Source of the DNA: Gluconacetobacter diazotrophicus PA1 5
GTDB taxonomy: Bacteria; Pseudomonadota; Alphaproteobacteria; Acetobacterales; Acetobacteraceae
Direction: 5' to 3'
NCBI RefSeq assembly: GCF_000067045.1
Contig: NC_010125.1
Location: 336,001 to 400,000 of the forward strand
DNA length: 64,000 bases
Part shown: piece after piece, positions 63,515 through 64,000 of the stretch
Numbering within the stretch: position 1 is the first letter of the stretch
Layout: every line of letters begins with the position of its first letter
Translations under genes and position numbers: made by a program
The notes under the pieces: model-generated
Told to the model about the DNA's origin: nothing
Seen by the model: only the letters and a program-made list of their open reading frames with translations
Database searches by the model: none

Positions 63515-63856
63515 ATGAGCCAGATCGGATTTTTCACCCGCACATCGGACGGTTTCGCCGGACGGGTACGCACCCTGTCGCTGGATGCCGAACTGACCTG
63601 CGTGCCTGCGGAAAACAACGGCGCGGAGCATGCGCCGGATTATCGCATCCATCTCGGTGACGGGGATTCCGGACCGGAGATCGGTGCCGGGTGGACCCGC
63701 ACCGGGGAGCGTGCTGGCGAGTATATTTCCATCGTGCTGGATGACCCTTCGTTCATGCAACCGGTCCGGGCCACGCTGTTCCAGACGGGACGCGGTGGAC
63801 GCGAGTGGCAACTGGTCTGGAACCGGTCCGTAAAACGTCCGGGAGGTCGGGAATGA
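63515..63856 (+). CDS. DUF736 domain-containing protein (second intact copy)
   Basis: The 113-residue protein has IGFFTRTSDGFAGRVRTLSL, PDYRIHLGDGDSGPEIGAGW, AGEYISIVLDDPSFMQPVRA and REWQLVWNRSVKRP. It is clearly a different paralogue from that at 59205. The start follows AAGAATTTCTC without a strong ribosome site. The stop overlaps the next gene's ATG by four bases. Confidence 0.88.
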   Translation: MSQIGFFTRTSDGFAGRVRTLSLDAELTCVPAENNGAEHAPDYRIHLGDGDSGPEIGAGWTRTGERAGEYISIVLDDPSFMQPVRATLFQTGRGGREWQLVWNRSVKRPGGRE

Positions 63857-64000
63857 GGCGCCGGTTTTTCATGTCCGTCGGCGTGCTGGCCATGCTCGCG
63901 CTGCTGCTCTCGCCCGTCCCGGTCCAGGCGCAGGATTGGGACAATCTCGTGCGTCAGGCAGCGAAGCAAAATGCGATCCCGGCGACGTGGGTGCGGGCGG
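63853..64000 (+). CDS. Lytic transglycosylase (N-terminal part, cut by window end)
   Basis: Only 49 residues are present: MRRRFFMSVGVLAMLALLLS, a signal peptide cut near VQAQDW, then NLVRQAAKQNAIPATWVRA, which begins the SLT fold before the catalytic Glu. In conjugative elements such enzymes open the peptidoglycan for the mating channel. It is coupled to the preceding DUF736 gene. Confidence 0.7.
   Translation, partial: MRRRFFMSVGVLAMLALLLSPVPVQAQDWDNLVRQAAKQNAIPATWVRA

Noticed and set aside
1-64000. CRISPR arrays, tRNA and rRNA genes.
   Set aside because: No regularly spaced identical repeats, no cloverleaf-like sequence and no rRNA-like stretch were recognised by eye; a covariance-model search would be needed to exclude small RNAs.

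Overview
The window is GC-rich DNA that looks like an acetic acid bacterium (Acetobacteraceae, Gluconacetobacter-like). The indications are a membrane PQQ-dehydrogenase end next to an OprB porin, a split pntAA/pntAB/pntB transhydrogenase, many small IS elements and an alphaproteobacterial conjugative backbone. The genus is inferred; no rRNA or tRNA gene was recognised to confirm it.

Layout. 1-3.5 kb: 3' end of a glucose-dehydrogenase-type quinoprotein, an internally deleted OprB porin and an Mg2+ P-type ATPase carrying a pair of compensating frameshifts. 3.8-12 kb: a TonB-dependent receptor whose 3' end is duplicated around a VapBC-type toxin-antitoxin module, then an IS5-family element, a VOC protein and an MFS/ArsB-like transporter pair. 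12-26 kb: metabolic and transport genes: MFS plus XRE regulator, divergent from a fatty acid desaturase/PhnD-like pair; an Old Yellow Enzyme; pntAA-pntAB-pntB; an alcohol dehydrogenase remnant; an aldehyde dehydrogenase; MFS transporters; and a MarR/isochorismatase-like/DHA2 group.

26-44 kb is the metabolic heart: an apparent inositol(-derivative) island. A LacI regulator is divergent from a PhyH dioxygenase/SDR/Gfo-Idh-MocA operon. Next come a sugar-type ABC importer (binding protein, ATPase, permease), an RpiR regulator and a complete iolCJ-iolD-iolE-iolB-iolA-iolG operon from myo-inositol to acetyl-CoA. The importer ATPase is split by an IS481-family element with a 7-bp target duplication. 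A second near-identical copy in the same orientation lies beyond the iol operon, so the operon sits between 1.2-kb direct repeats.

44-57 kb is an insertion graveyard: an IS110 remnant with a duplicated tail, a HigBA toxin-antitoxin pair, IS481 copy 2, a decayed IS630 element inside an XRE regulator, an AT-rich orphan gene, an integrase stump, an IS3-family element and a truncated Cap4/DUF4297-like nuclease, followed by a DUF6880 gene.

57-64 kb is a conjugative element or plasmid backbone: beta-class DNA methyltransferase, small membrane protein, DUF736 genes (one decayed and inverted), XRE repressor with a palindromic operator, a frameshifted DUF2285-type gene, AlpA-like protein, RepA, DUF2840, TraF peptidase, DUF736 and the start of a lytic transglycosylase. 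The last third of repA carries a DnaA box, three tandem 23-24 bp repeats and an AT-rich repeat patch, which together look like an iteron origin embedded in the coding sequence.
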